Source: an uncultured Lachnospiraceae bacterium (GTDB lineage: Bacteria; Bacillota; Clostridia; Lachnospirales; Lachnospiraceae). Taken from it: a stretch of 64,000 nt of DNA. Below, piece after piece: positions 17,390-26,690 of this stretch. Each line of letters opens with the position of its first letter. Within the stretch, counting starts at the first letter, position 1. The DNA lies in assembly GCA_910577045.1 (NCBI GenBank), contig CAJTLB010000009.1, positions 70,947 to 134,946 of the forward strand, given 5' to 3'. The notes below the pieces were generated by a model. The model was not told the origin of the DNA. It worked only from the letters and a program-made list of their open reading frames with translations, and searched no databases. The position numbers and the translations under genes are program-made.

Positions 17390-18781
17390 CTATTTACATC
17401 TTGCAAGTACATCATCTATATTACCTGCATTTAAGAAATAACTTTCTGGAACTTCATCATGCTTTCCTTCTAAAATTTCCTTAAAGCCCTGTATGGTTTC
17501 ACTAATTGGGACATATTTCCCTTCCATTCCAGTAAACTGCCCTGCCACAAAGAATGGCTGGGATAAGAAACGCTGTATCTTCCTAGCCCTTGCCACAGTA
17601 AGTTTATCTTCTTCTGATAACTCATCCATACCAAGGATTGCTATAATATCCTGAAGTTCCTTATATCTTTGCAGAATTTCCTGCACGCCTCTTGCTACTT
17701 GGTAATGCTCTTCTCCAACAATTCTTGGGTCCAAAATTCTAGATGTGGATTCCAATGGATCTACTGCTGGATAAATCCCCAACTCTACAATAGAACGGGA
17801 CAATACCGTAGTTGCATCCAAATGCGCAAACGTAGTTGCCGGCGCTGGGTCTGTTAAGTCGTCAGCAGGCACATAAACAGCCTGTACAGAAGTAATAGAA
17901 CCATTTTTTGTAGATGTAATACGCTCTTGTAAAGCACCCATTTCTGTCTGCAAAGTAGGCTGGTACCCTACTGCAGATGGCATACGCCCAAGCAAAGCAG
18001 ATACCTCAGATCCTGCCTGTGTAAAACGGAAAATATTATCAATAAATAGTAATACATCCTTTCCGCCTTTATCACGGAAATATTCTGCCATAGTAAGCCC
18101 TGTTAAACCAACTCTCATCCTGGCTCCCGGCGGCTCATTCATCTGGCCAAATACCATTGTTGTCTTACTGATAACCCCAGATTCCTTCATTTCATAATAA
18201 AGGTCATTTCCCTCACGGGTACGTTCCCCTACTCCTGTAAATACAGAATATCCGCCATGCTCTGTAGCAATATTACGGATTAATTCTTGGATTAATACCG
18301 TTTTTCCTACCCCGGCACCACCAAATAAACCTATCTTTCCGCCCTTCTGGTATGGGCACAATAAATCAACAACCTTAATTCCTGTCTCCAGCATCTCTGT
18401 AGAAGTAGATTGTTCTTCAAAAGTAGGTGCCTGCCTATGGATTGGATAATGTTCTACCTCTTCTGGTGCAGGAAGGTTATCAATAGGGTTCCCAAGTACG
18501 TTGAACATACGCCCTAATGTGTTTTCTCCTACTGGTACTGTAATAGGCGCACCTGTTGCTACTGCCTCCATGCCTCTTACCAAACCATCTGTAGGGCCCA
18601 TTGCGATACAGCGTACTGTATCATCCCCTAAATGTTGAGATACCTCAACAACTAATGTTCCTTGATTCTTTGTTGTTATCTTAATCGCTTCATTAATTTC
18701 GGGCAGGTTTCCTTCTGTAAACTTTACATCCAAAACCGCGCCGATAATCTGCGTAATTTTACCAACATTTAACTCTGCCAT
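17390..18781 (-). CDS. atpD: ATP synthase beta subunit (catalytic)
   Basis: 463 residues, the usual length. The Walker A motif GGAGVGKT (around 155), the GERTREGNDL segment with the catalytic glutamate, Walker B around DVLLFIDNIFRF, and the DELSEEDK motif are all intact. Three copies form the catalytic sites of F1. Confidence 0.98.
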   Translation of the reverse strand: MAELNVGKITQIIGAVLDVKFTEGNLPEINEAIKITTKNQGTLVVEVSQHLGDDTVRCIAMGPTDGLVRGMEAVATGAPITVPVGENTLGRMFNVLGNPIDNLPAPEEVEHYPIHRQAPTFEEQSTSTEMLETGIKVVDLLCPYQKGGKIGLFGGAGVGKTVLIQELIRNIATEHGGYSVFTGVGERTREGNDLYYEMKESGVISKTTMVFGQMNEPPGARMRVGLTGLTMAEYFRDKGGKDVLLFIDNIFRFTQAGSEVSALLGRMPSAVGYQPTLQTEMGALQERITSTKNGSITSVQAVYVPADDLTDPAPATTFAHLDATTVLSRSIVELGIYPAVDPLESTSRILDPRIVGEEHYQVARGVQEILQRYKELQDIIAILGMDELSEEDKLTVARARKIQRFLSQPFFVAGQFTGMEGKYVPISETIQGFKEILEGKHDEVPESYFLNAGNIDDVLARCK

Positions 18782-18814
18782 TTCATCACTCCTTATTCTC
18801 GTTAATAGCTTCTG

Positions 18815-19669
18815 CTAATTAATCGCTTCCGCGCCAGCAATGATTTCTGTCAATTCCTGTGTAATAGAGCTTTGTCTTGCACGGTTATACTTAAGCGACA
18901 AATCAGCAAGCATTTCTTCTGCATTGCTTGTCGCAGAATCCATAGCCTGCATCCTTGCACCATTCTCACTAGCAACTGCTTCAATCAGGCCGCCATATAT
19001 TAGGCTGCATACATATTTGGGAATAATTACATCTAGAACCTCTTCTTCCTCTGGTTCATAATTCATAGGAATTTGACGTTCCTCTGTTTCCTTTGGCGCT
19101 TCTATTTCAATCGGAAGAAGCTTTATTAACTTCGGTTCATGGCTTACTGTATTCTTAAAAGAAGTATAGGCAAGGTAAATTTCCCCTATTTCTCCACGGG
19201 TAAATGAATCCAAAACTGTTTTTCCTATTTCTCTTGCATCTTGGTAAATAGGCTCATTAATCACATCAGAATAATCTGCACATATCTGATATCCCCGCCT
19301 AGAAAGAATATCCTTCCCTTTCCTCCCTATCGCATAAACCTGTATCTCTTCCTTTGGAATCGTCCCATTTGTAAGCAGCTTCGTGATATTGGTATTATAA
19401 CCGCCTGCCAGCCCACGGTTCGAAGTAATGACAATAACTGCCTTCTTATTAGAATCCCCTTTCCTTAAATAAGGATGGTCAATATTAGAAGACCTCGAAA
19501 GCATCTCCGAGACAGTAGCATACATTGCATCTGAGTATGGCCTAGTCTGCTCTGCCTTCGTCTTTGCCTTCTGCAGCTTTACAGTAGAAACCAGCTTCAT
19601 GGCTTTTGTTATCTGTCCGGTACTTTGTATACTCGTCTTACGCCTTTGAATATCTCTCATTGACGCCAT
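18815..19669 (-). CDS. atpG: ATP synthase gamma subunit
   Basis: 284 residues. N-terminal (KAMKLVSTVKLQKAK) and C-terminal (EEMLADLSLKYNRARQ) helices form the rotating coiled coil; the middle holds the Rossmann-like domain with SNRGLAGGYN. Spacing to atpA is 16 bases. Confidence 0.97.
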   Translation of the reverse strand: MASMRDIQRRKTSIQSTGQITKAMKLVSTVKLQKAKTKAEQTRPYSDAMYATVSEMLSRSSNIDHPYLRKGDSNKKAVIVITSNRGLAGGYNTNITKLLTNGTIPKEEIQVYAIGRKGKDILSRRGYQICADYSDVINEPIYQDAREIGKTVLDSFTRGEIGEIYLAYTSFKNTVSHEPKLIKLLPIEIEAPKETEERQIPMNYEPEEEEVLDVIIPKYVCSLIYGGLIEAVASENGARMQAMDSATSNAEEMLADLSLKYNRARQSSITQELTEIIAGAEAIN

Positions 19670-19685
19670 GATATTTCACCCTTTT

Positions 19686-21191
19686 CTACTTAAATTCTTT
19701 TTTGAATTCTGTAATAGCCTTTACTAATGCGTTTTCCGCCTCTTCATCAAGTTGCTTTGTACTCTTAATTTTTGCTGGAATTTCTGCATACTTTGTATCA
19801 ATAAATTCAAACAATTCTTTTTCAAATCTCTGGATATCTTCTACCTTTATATCCAACAAATATTTCTTTGTTGCCGCATAAATAATAATAACCTGGTATT
19901 CTACTGGCATTGGCCTATATTGCGGCTGCTTCAGCATTTCTTTAATTCTTTCGCCTTGGGCCAGCTTTTCCTTGGTATCCGCATCCAGTTCTGAGCCAAA
20001 CTGGGAGAATGCCGCAAGTTCCCTATATTGTGCCAATTCTACACGGATAGGGGCTGCAATCTTCTTAATCGCCTTAATCTGCGCTGCGCCACCTACACGG
20101 GATACAGAAAGTCCAGCGTTTACGGCTGGCCGGAAACCAGCATTAAACATTTCTGTTTCCAAATAAATCTGCCCATCTGTAATAGAAATTACATTCGTAG
20201 GGATATAAGCTGATACGTCCCCCGCTTGCGTTTCAATAATAGGAAGTGCCGTTAAAGAACCTCCGCCTAATTCATCTGACAATCTTGCCGCCCTTTCCAA
20301 TAGCCTAGAATGTAAATAGAATACGTCTCCAGGATATGCCTCACGCCCTGGTGGCCTACGGAGCAATAAAGAGAGGGTACGGTATGCCGTTGCATGTTTG
20401 CTTAAATCATCATATACAACTAAAACATCTTCCCCATTTTCCATCCACTCTTCCCCAATGGCACATCCTGCATACGGGGCAATATACTGAAGTGGGGCAA
20501 GCTCACTTGCTGTAGAAGCAACAACTGTTGTATAATCCATAGCACCATATTCTTCCAAAGTCTTTACTATTGTTGCAACAGTAGAAGCTTTCTGGCCAAT
20601 TGCAACATAAATACAATGCACTCCCTGCCCTTTTTGGTTAATAATGGTATCTACCGCTATTGCTGTTTTTCCTGTTTGCCTATCTCCAATAATTAACTCA
20701 CGCTGCCCTCTTCCAATTGGAATCATGGCATCAATCGCCTTAATACCTGTTTGAAGCGGGGTATCTACTGATTTTCTGGAAATAACACCTGATGCCACAC
20801 GTTCCACCTGACGGTACTTGTCTGTAACAATTGGGCCTTTGCCATCTATTGGCTGCCCCAAAGCATTTACAACACGCCCTGTCAATGCGTCCCCTACAGG
20901 CACCTCAACGACTCTTCCTGTTGTTTTTACGGTGTCTCCCTCATTAATATTCTTAGCACTTCCTAACAGTACGGCACCTACATTATCTTCTTCTAAGTTA
21001 AGCACCATGCCATATACTTCTCCAGGGAACTCCAAAAGTTCTCCCTGCATTGCATTTTCAAGACCATGTATACGGGCAATTCCATCAGCAACCTGAATAA
21101 CAGTACCCACATCGGATACTTCCAGCTTCGTGGAATAATTCTTTATCTGTTCTTTAATAACAGAACTAATTTCTTCCGGTCTTAAATTCAT
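19686..21191 (-). CDS. atpA: ATP synthase alpha subunit
   Basis: 501 residues from the ATG at 21191 (MNLRPEEIS). A GTG nine bases upstream is possible but would place AGAAGGTG almost on the start codon. Walker A is GDRQTGKT; the arginine finger region GLSVSRVG is present. It forms the non-catalytic nucleotide-binding subunit of F1. Confidence 0.97.
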   Translation of the reverse strand: MNLRPEEISSVIKEQIKNYSTKLEVSDVGTVIQVADGIARIHGLENAMQGELLEFPGEVYGMVLNLEEDNVGAVLLGSAKNINEGDTVKTTGRVVEVPVGDALTGRVVNALGQPIDGKGPIVTDKYRQVERVASGVISRKSVDTPLQTGIKAIDAMIPIGRGQRELIIGDRQTGKTAIAVDTIINQKGQGVHCIYVAIGQKASTVATIVKTLEEYGAMDYTTVVASTASELAPLQYIAPYAGCAIGEEWMENGEDVLVVYDDLSKHATAYRTLSLLLRRPPGREAYPGDVFYLHSRLLERAARLSDELGGGSLTALPIIETQAGDVSAYIPTNVISITDGQIYLETEMFNAGFRPAVNAGLSVSRVGGAAQIKAIKKIAAPIRVELAQYRELAAFSQFGSELDADTKEKLAQGERIKEMLKQPQYRPMPVEYQVIIIYAATKKYLLDIKVEDIQRFEKELFEFIDTKYAEIPAKIKSTKQLDEEAENALVKAITEFKKEFK

Positions 21192-21220
21192 GAAGCCCAC
21201 ACACCTTCTTTCTTTTCAGC

Positions 21221-21766
21221 CTAAAGCTGTACTTTCATCAAATCTCTGGACATCAATTCCAGTTTATGTTTAATACTGCTGTCAACGACACGATCTCCAA
21301 TCCGAATTACCATTCCGCCAATCAGCCCTGCATCCACCATGTAATTCATTTCAAAGGACTGATAGCCTGTAGTCGCAAGAAGCCTATCTACAACCGCCTT
21401 CTTTTGGGACTTTTTAAGTTCCACAGCCGTTGTAACACTTGCTACTCCAATATGCTTATGCTCCCTGACACGGTCCATAAAAAAATCAAGGATATCAAAA
21501 ATATCATGAAATCTGTCTTTGCTTACAATTAGCTCCAAAAAGCCTGTCAAATTATCGCTAACTCTGCCCTTAAAGATCTGTTCTATAATCTGAAGCTTCT
21601 CTTCCTTTACAATCTTTGGATGCTCCATTAAACGCATAAGGTCCTCATTTTCCTTTAATGCCCCTGAAACTGCCTGGACCTCCTCTAAAAGCGTATCTAC
21701 TGCATCCTGCTCTAAAGCAAGCTCAAATAACGCATCACCATAGGTCTTGGATACTAATTTTGCCAT
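21221..21766 (-). CDS. atpH: ATP synthase delta subunit
   Basis: 181 residues, the usual length. The N-terminal six-helix domain (1-105) binds alpha, and the C-terminal part contains the family segment GLIGGMVIRIGDRVVD (around 150-165). Delta attaches the peripheral stalk to F1. The start overlaps the end of atpF by 13 bases, implying coupled translation. Confidence 0.96.
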   Translation of the reverse strand: MAKLVSKTYGDALFELALEQDAVDTLLEEVQAVSGALKENEDLMRLMEHPKIVKEEKLQIIEQIFKGRVSDNLTGFLELIVSKDRFHDIFDILDFFMDRVREHKHIGVASVTTAVELKKSQKKAVVDRLLATTGYQSFEMNYMVDAGLIGGMVIRIGDRVVDSSIKHKLELMSRDLMKVQL

Positions 21767-22278
21767 GTGCTATCACCTATTTCCTTTAAGGTTTCCTCAA
21801 TCAGGATATCCTGAGTTTTTCCATCCATGGTTTGTGTAACAAACCTGCCTGCCATAGCGGACGCAATCCGAATCATTTCCTTCTTCATATCATCAACGGC
21901 TCTTTTTTGTTCCAATACAACTTCGCCGTGTGCACGTTCCAGAATACGGTTTGCTTCTTCCTTGGCTCCATTTACAATTTCTTCTTCTCTCCTCAACGCT
22001 TTCTTACGTGCTTCTGAGAGAATTTTCTCTGCCTCTTTATCAATATCTCTTAGCTTTGCCTCATATTCTGCTTTTAATGCGATTGCATCATCTTTATTCC
22101 GGCCTGCAGTCTCAATATCATTCTGAATCCGTTCCCGTCTTTTATTTAACATATCCCTTACAGGGTTAAAAAGAAGATAGGACATAAACGTAAACAGAAT
22201 AAAAATATTGATTGCTAAAAATATAGAATCATGGATTAACTGCAAATCCAAGTCAAATATTCTTTCGACTACTAACAT
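21754..22278 (-). CDS. atpF: ATP synthase b subunit
   Basis: 174 residues: one N-terminal membrane helix (about 18-40) followed by a long charged helix (45-150) rich in Glu, Lys and Arg that forms the peripheral stalk. A single b gene is present, so the stalk is a homodimer. Confidence 0.96.
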   Translation of the reverse strand: MLVVERIFDLDLQLIHDSIFLAINIFILFTFMSYLLFNPVRDMLNKRRERIQNDIETAGRNKDDAIALKAEYEAKLRDIDKEAEKILSEARKKALRREEEIVNGAKEEANRILERAHGEVVLEQKRAVDDMKKEMIRIASAMAGRFVTQTMDGKTQDILIEETLKEIGDSTWQN

Positions 22279-22337
22279 TCTTCAGGTTTCGCCTCCTTCC
22301 GGCTTTTCTTTTTTGTAGTTTATGCCTTGAAAGCGAA

Positions 22338-22607
22338 TTATAGTTTGCCAAGCAATGGGGCAACGAAGATTAAAATAATAGCAGTAGCAAATCCATAAAG
22401 ACCTGTTGTCTCAGCAACTGCCTGCCCTAAAAGCATAGTAGAAGTAATATCTGACTTTGCGCCTGGATTACGGCCTACTGCTGCTGCTGCATGGCCTGCT
22501 GCAATACCCTGGCCAATACCAGGCCCAATACCTGCAATAAGCGCAAGGCCTGCACCAATTGCAGAACAAGCTAGAATTAAACCTTCATTCGTGATATTTG
22601 ACATCAT
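22338..22607 (-). CDS. atpE: ATP synthase c subunit with Na+-type ligand signature
   Basis: 89 residues in two membrane helices joined by the polar loop GRNPG. The ion-binding glutamate is E66 in the second helix. Around it lie Q33 in the first helix and V64, T67, T68 and Y71 in the second. In Na+-coupled rotor rings such as Ilyobacter the equivalent set is Gln32, Val63, Glu65, Ser66, Thr67 and Tyr70, so this protein fits the Na+ type with Thr for Ser. GGAGG eight bases upstream picks the first of two adjacent ATGs. Confidence 0.96.
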   Translation of the reverse strand: MMSNITNEGLILACSAIGAGLALIAGIGPGIGQGIAAGHAAAAVGRNPGAKSDITSTMLLGQAVAETTGLYGFATAIILIFVAPLLGKL

Positions 22608-22651
22608 AATTTTGTCCTCCTTAAAATATTAACTATTCATTTTGTTTGCCT

Positions 22652-23383
22652 TTAATCGGCTATTTTGTCATTTACATAAACCATTGTCAGCATGCAGAAT
22701 ACATATGTCTGGATCGCACCAGAGAAAATATCAAAATACACATGCGCTGCTGCTGGAATACCAATTTGCACAAATATTGGCGTTAAACCATATAAAAGCC
22801 CCATCATTACAGTTCCTGACAACACATTGCCGAACAAACGCAATGACAGAGAAAGCGGTACTGCAAGTTCTCCAATTAAATTAATTGGGAACAACAACGC
22901 AAATGGCTGAAACAGATTGGTCAGGTGTTTTATCTTATTCTTCTTTATGCCATTAAAATGGATTAATGAGAAGGTAATTAAACCTAACGGCAATGTAACG
23001 CCATAATCTGCTGTCGGTGCCCTTAATCCAAGTAAACCAGAAATATTGCAAATCAATATGAAAATAAACACCGTGGAAAGATAGTTGACAAACCGCCTGG
23101 CATTTTCACCCATTATCCCTTTTACCATACTGTCCAGCATTTCTACAATCAGCTCTACAATATTCTGGAACACACCAGGAATTTGATCTGGGTTCTTCAT
23201 TTTTCTGCTGGCACACACAGTAAAAATCATTATTATTACCGTTACAATAATCAAGCTGATATGGGTTGATGTCAAATGGAACGTATGCCCAAACAACTGA
23301 TATTCCAGAAAATAATGGATAAAGAAGTCCGCCTCTTTTTCTGCTTTCGCAAGAACCATCATTTGCCCCGCCATTGATAACAT
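22652..23383 (-). CDS. atpB: ATP synthase a subunit
   Basis: 243 residues with five or six membrane helices. The essential arginine lies in LSLRLFGNVLSG (around 170), and the last helix pair carries AAHVYFDIFSG. It forms the ion half-channels beside the c ring. The start is ambiguous: ATG at 23383 and GTG at 23389 both follow GGAGGGG within 10-14 bases. Confidence 0.95.
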   Translation of the reverse strand: MLSMAGQMMVLAKAEKEADFFIHYFLEYQLFGHTFHLTSTHISLIIVTVIIMIFTVCASRKMKNPDQIPGVFQNIVELIVEMLDSMVKGIMGENARRFVNYLSTVFIFILICNISGLLGLRAPTADYGVTLPLGLITFSLIHFNGIKKNKIKHLTNLFQPFALLFPINLIGELAVPLSLSLRLFGNVLSGTVMMGLLYGLTPIFVQIGIPAAAHVYFDIFSGAIQTYVFCMLTMVYVNDKIAD

Positions 23384-23444
23384 GCTCACTCTTTTCACCC
23401 CTCCTTCATCTAAAGTTTATTTGCCTTTTTATTAAGTAGGCATC

Positions 23445-23831
23445 TCACGGTTTTCCACCTGTGAGAAATTTATGTGTAACGGGCTGAATATATGCCGCTA
23501 CTTTAAGGGTCATTATGCCAAGAATTAGCCCTACCAGATGTCCAAGCTTCATTACGCCAGTAAGCACAATAACAGTCAGCACCACTATAGTCCGTATTAC
23601 ATAGGAGCTTATCATCTTCATCTTGGCGCCTCCCTCTCCCACATCCACCGCCTTCTGGACAGAAGTACTAATAGAAAAGGTCATAAATATAGCTAGTCCA
23701 ATGCCAATTCCCAGTCCCGTTGAATAATATAATTTATCCTTTACTACCATAACACCAAGAATCTCTAAAATTATTCCTGATAACAGTATTCCTAATAAGA
23801 GTTCCCATACGGTTTTATTTATATTCCCCAT
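23445..23831 (-). CDS. atpI: ATP synthase subunit I family protein
   Basis: 128 residues with four predicted membrane helices (about 8-28, 35-52, 75-95, 98-115). Position and layout match AtpI, which assists c-ring assembly or ion supply in other bacteria. It overlaps the preceding gene by 17 bases. Confidence 0.8.
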   Translation of the reverse strand: MGNINKTVWELLLGILLSGIILEILGVMVVKDKLYYSTGLGIGIGLAIFMTFSISTSVQKAVDVGEGGAKMKMISSYVIRTIVVLTVIVLTGVMKLGHLVGLILGIMTLKVAAYIQPVTHKFLTGGKP

Positions 23832-24066
23832 CCTTGCCCCTTTCCTGCTTTTTCTCCCCCTCTATGGAGCTCATTGCTAATATATACGCATTTCTGCCCC
23901 CTGCAAGAACACCTAATATTAAAAATACAATGGTGAAAAAACCTGCAGAAAAATGGCTGTCCAGAAATATTCCTAAAAACAGACACATAAAAATAGGAAC
24001 CATAATCTGTATTCCAAGCTGAGTAATCAACACTAAATTACGGTACGGATGTTTTCCTGATTTCAT
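23815..24066 (-). CDS. AtpZ/AtpI-family small membrane protein
   Basis: 83 residues with two membrane helices (about 10-32 and 40-62) and a charged tail. It matches the short AtpZ-type protein found first in many ATP synthase operons, thought to act with AtpI in ion (possibly Mg2+ or Ca2+) handling or assembly. It follows a clear promoter with a very short leader and a GAGGG site. Confidence 0.75.
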   Translation of the reverse strand: MKSGKHPYRNLVLITQLGIQIMVPIFMCLFLGIFLDSHFSAGFFTIVFLILGVLAGGRNAYILAMSSIEGEKKQERGKDGEYK

Positions 24067-24084
24067 ATTTCCCTCTAATCCCCT

Positions 24085-24112
24085 ATTATATCACGTATTT
24101 CTAAATTGTCCA
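24085..24112 (-). promoter_or_regulatory. ATP synthase operon promoter
   Basis: TGGACA (24107-24112), 16-base spacer, TATAAT (24085-24090) with an extended TGn just upstream of the -10. The predicted transcript starts only about 12 bases before the AtpZ start. Confidence 0.8.
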
Positions 24113-24166
24113 CGAATTTTAAATGTTTCCAATTTAACCTGTTACTATTTCCCTATCTTTATACAA

Positions 24167-24201
24167 GGGACGCCAACAGTACCAACTTACTATGGCGTTC
24201 C
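24167..24201 (-). terminator. Weak terminator-like hairpin
   Basis: A 9-bp stem (GGAACGCCA with TGGCGTCCC, one G:U pair) with a 17-base loop is followed only by TTGTAT. It lies directly after the coiled-coil gene and before the atp promoter. Confidence 0.45.
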
Positions 24202-24209
24202 TTCTTTAC

Positions 24210-25040
24210 TTACTTTATACGTTTAAAAATATCTTTAAGCCCCTTTTTTGTTTCCACTGGATAACTTGCTGATGGTGCCCCATTAATTTCTTCCTTCCAT
24301 GCAAAATATTCTGCATCTAAATCAAAATCTTCTGCTTGAAATTCTTGGACCTTTTCTAGTACAGGCTGTTCTTCTGCTTTTGGCATGTCAACCTTATTTT
24401 TGTATGCTTCTGCCACATAAATTTCTATCTTCTTTTGTTCTTCTGTTAGGCCGCTTTCTTCTATAATTTCATCTATTATTTCTGTTTTTTTAGCTTCTTG
24501 TTTTTCCCTAACTTTTGCCACTGTATTTAAACGTTTTTGTTCCTCTTTTTCTTCCTTCTCTTGTATCTTTGCTTTTCCAATTAATTCCAGATAAATCCTA
24601 CCTTGTTCCATCTGTTCTAGTTGTCCCTTTAGCTCTTTACGGTTAGCACTTAAATAATTTAACTTATCTACAATCTTTTTGTCAATTTCTTCCCATGTCC
24701 TTTGAATGTCTTCTCTTGCTTTTGTAACCTCTGCTTCCAATTCTTTTAGTGTACTATCAGAATAAAGAATGGAACCTGCATAAATCTCTTCTGCACTTAT
24801 AGATGCTTTTTCTACCATTGCATCTGTTTCTTCCTTATATTTCTGTATCCCAAGCTCACGGCTTACTTTTGTTTCTTCATAACGATCCATTGCATTATAG
24901 ACCTCATGGCTTAAAGATTCTAATAACGCAAATACTCGCTTTTTATCTACGATAATCATATCCTCTCTTGAGGGTATTTTCTCCGCTTTTGCAAACATGA
25001 CATGAATTTCCCGCATAATCCGTTCCATATCATTTGACAT
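24210..25040 (-). CDS. Coiled-coil hypothetical protein
   Basis: 276 residues, highly charged. Residues 40-215 are almost continuously helical with heptad-like spacing of Leu, Ile and Val among Glu and Lys, so a long coiled coil is likely. The last 60 residues are acidic with aromatic residues and end in a basic GLKDIFKRIK amphipathic stretch that could touch the membrane. AGGAGGAAAG precedes the ATG. I do not recognise the family. It is flanked by tRNA-Gln and the atp operon and appears to be monocistronic. Confidence 0.65.
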   Translation of the reverse strand: MSNDMERIMREIHVMFAKAEKIPSREDMIIVDKKRVFALLESLSHEVYNAMDRYEETKVSRELGIQKYKEETDAMVEKASISAEEIYAGSILYSDSTLKELEAEVTKAREDIQRTWEEIDKKIVDKLNYLSANRKELKGQLEQMEQGRIYLELIGKAKIQEKEEKEEQKRLNTVAKVREKQEAKKTEIIDEIIEESGLTEEQKKIEIYVAEAYKNKVDMPKAEEQPVLEKVQEFQAEDFDLDAEYFAWKEEINGAPSASYPVETKKGLKDIFKRIK

Positions 25041-25174
25041 GCGCTTTCCTCCTATCCTAATTCTATCTCACAAAGATATTTCTCCCCGTGTTTGCCTGTG
25101 TTTAGTAGTATACCTCATATTTTATGTATGGACAAGCCTCATCATACAATTTAATAATTCTTTTATCTTCATCC

Positions 25175-25204
25175 AAAAATTCCCGGAAGAAACTCTTCCG
25201 GGAA
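25175..25204 (-). terminator. tRNA-Gln terminator
   Basis: A perfect 11-bp stem (TTCCCGGAAGA with TCTTCCGGGAA), loop of three, then five Ts on the minus strand, seven bases after the tRNA 3' end. Confidence 0.9.
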
Positions 25205-25210
25205 CAATAC

Positions 25211-25283
25211 CTGGGCTACAAGGATTCGAACCTTGAAAATGCTGGAGTCAGAGTCCAGTGCCTTACCATTTGGCGATAGCCCA
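25211..25283 (-). tRNA. tRNA-Gln (anticodon CUG)
   Basis: 73 nt on the minus strand. The acceptor TGGGCTA pairs with TAGCCCA with G discriminator; the U1:A72 pair and G73 are typical of bacterial glutamine tRNAs. The D arm reads CGCCAAATGGTAAGGCA. The anticodon stem CTGGA/TCCAG with loop CTCTGAC gives CUG. No CCA is encoded. Confidence 0.96.
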
Positions 25284-25324
25284 ATTTCTATTTGTTTATG
25301 CCGCGTAACTTAACGACAAGCTGT

Positions 25325-25354
25325 ATTATACACTATAAGATTGTGTTATGTCAA
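25325..25354 (-). promoter_or_regulatory. Promoter of tRNA-Gln
   Basis: TTGACA (25349-25354) and TATAAT (25325-25330), both exact consensus, with an 18-base spacer. Confidence 0.85.
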
Positions 25355-25519
25355 GTATTTTTTAAATCTTTCTAAAATTAATTTGTATAGGATTACAATA
25401 CATTTGTAATATGTATTGCATGGAAGCTTTCCTATCATCTGGTGGTAGGCTGGGATTATGTCAGCCATAATCCATATTTAACCTATAGCTAATTTTAAAA
25501 AGACTTTATTTTTTGCGCA

Positions 25520-26551
25520 TTATACAACTACCTGGTTCCTTCCTCTTTCTTTTCCAAGATACAGCTTCTCGTCTGCACTGTGTATTACTTTCTCATAATT
25601 ACTATCTGCCATGCCTGTTGCTATCCCTATTGTAATTGTAATATGGATTTCTTTCCCCGCTGACTTTATTACCATGCCTTCCACATGTTTACGAAGTGTT
25701 TCCATAATAGGATAAATCTTATCTGGCGTTGTATTCGGGAAATATAAGATAAATTCTTCCCCGCCCCAGCGGACTGCTAAATTTTCCTTCCCCGCTGTAG
25801 TATTTAAACAAGACGCCACCTCAACCAATACTGCATCCCCTGCCTCATGTCCATATGTATCATTCACTATCTTAAAAAAATCAATATCCACCATAGAAAT
25901 CACATATTGATCCCGTTCATAAATAGGGACAGATTCAATCTTATGTTCAAAAAAACGCCGGTTATACAATCCTGTTAAAGCATCATGGTTCATATTATAA
26001 CGAAGAGATTCCCACACTTTTTCTGTTTCCTTGGAATAAAAAAATGTTGCTGCCAATACAATTGTTGCCGTTATCCCCATATTAAACATAAAAATAGCTG
26101 TGCAATATGGCTCTACTGCGCTTTGCATTGCTGGAAACCTAACCCCAACCACCATAACAATAAATTTCAATATAAACGCTGTAGCTATACCAATTATTTG
26201 ATATAAAAAGCGTGCATTCCTATAAGAAGGAACCAAATAAAATACTGCTGAAGATAATCCAATCATATAAAGAAAAAAGCCGTAATCCGGTCCAAGTGCC
26301 AACTCACTTAAAAAGGAAAACAACAATATTTCAAAATATGTATGTAACATACTTTTCTCAGAAGTATCTTTTTTTAAAACTAAAAAATTAAAATAAAAAC
26401 CGCTGCTAAACAGATTCAAAGCCACCAATGGCAATACATTCAATATTTGAAAAACGCATAAATAGATTACATGAATTACCAGACACACGGCTAAAAACAA
26501 CATATTCCTGTTTTTAGTGAACCAGTCAACGATTTTAATAACTATCCCCAT
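25520..26551 (-). CDS. Membrane-bound diguanylate cyclase (GGDEF)
   Basis: 343 residues from the ATG at 26551 (GGAG six bases upstream); an ATG 12 bases further out is possible. Six predicted membrane helices (about 15-175) precede a full GGDEF domain. The catalytic motif is RWGGEEF (around residues 262-267), with the DxDFFKxxND metal and nucleotide segment. No RxxD inhibitory site is visible before GGEEF, so product inhibition is probably absent. It makes c-di-GMP. It stands alone with its own promoter; no effector or EAL gene is nearby. Confidence 0.92.
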   Translation of the reverse strand: MGIVIKIVDWFTKNRNMLFLAVCLVIHVIYLCVFQILNVLPLVALNLFSSGFYFNFLVLKKDTSEKSMLHTYFEILLFSFLSELALGPDYGFFLYMIGLSSAVFYLVPSYRNARFLYQIIGIATAFILKFIVMVVGVRFPAMQSAVEPYCTAIFMFNMGITATIVLAATFFYSKETEKVWESLRYNMNHDALTGLYNRRFFEHKIESVPIYERDQYVISMVDIDFFKIVNDTYGHEAGDAVLVEVASCLNTTAGKENLAVRWGGEEFILYFPNTTPDKIYPIMETLRKHVEGMVIKSAGKEIHITITIGIATGMADSNYEKVIHSADEKLYLGKERGRNQVVV

Positions 26552-26632
26552 ACACTTCTCCATCGTTTTATTCCCAATCCATTCCTTAGTAGTCTATCAT
26601 ACAACTGGCTTTATTTACATATAATTACAATT

Positions 26633-26661
26633 ATTATAACAAACCCCCTACAATACTTCAA
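26633..26661 (-). promoter_or_regulatory. Promoter of the GGDEF gene
   Basis: TTGAAG (26656-26661), 17-base spacer, TATAAT (26633-26638). Confidence 0.75.
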
Positions 26662-26690
26662 CTGCATTTTTACATTTTCATGCCATTCTA

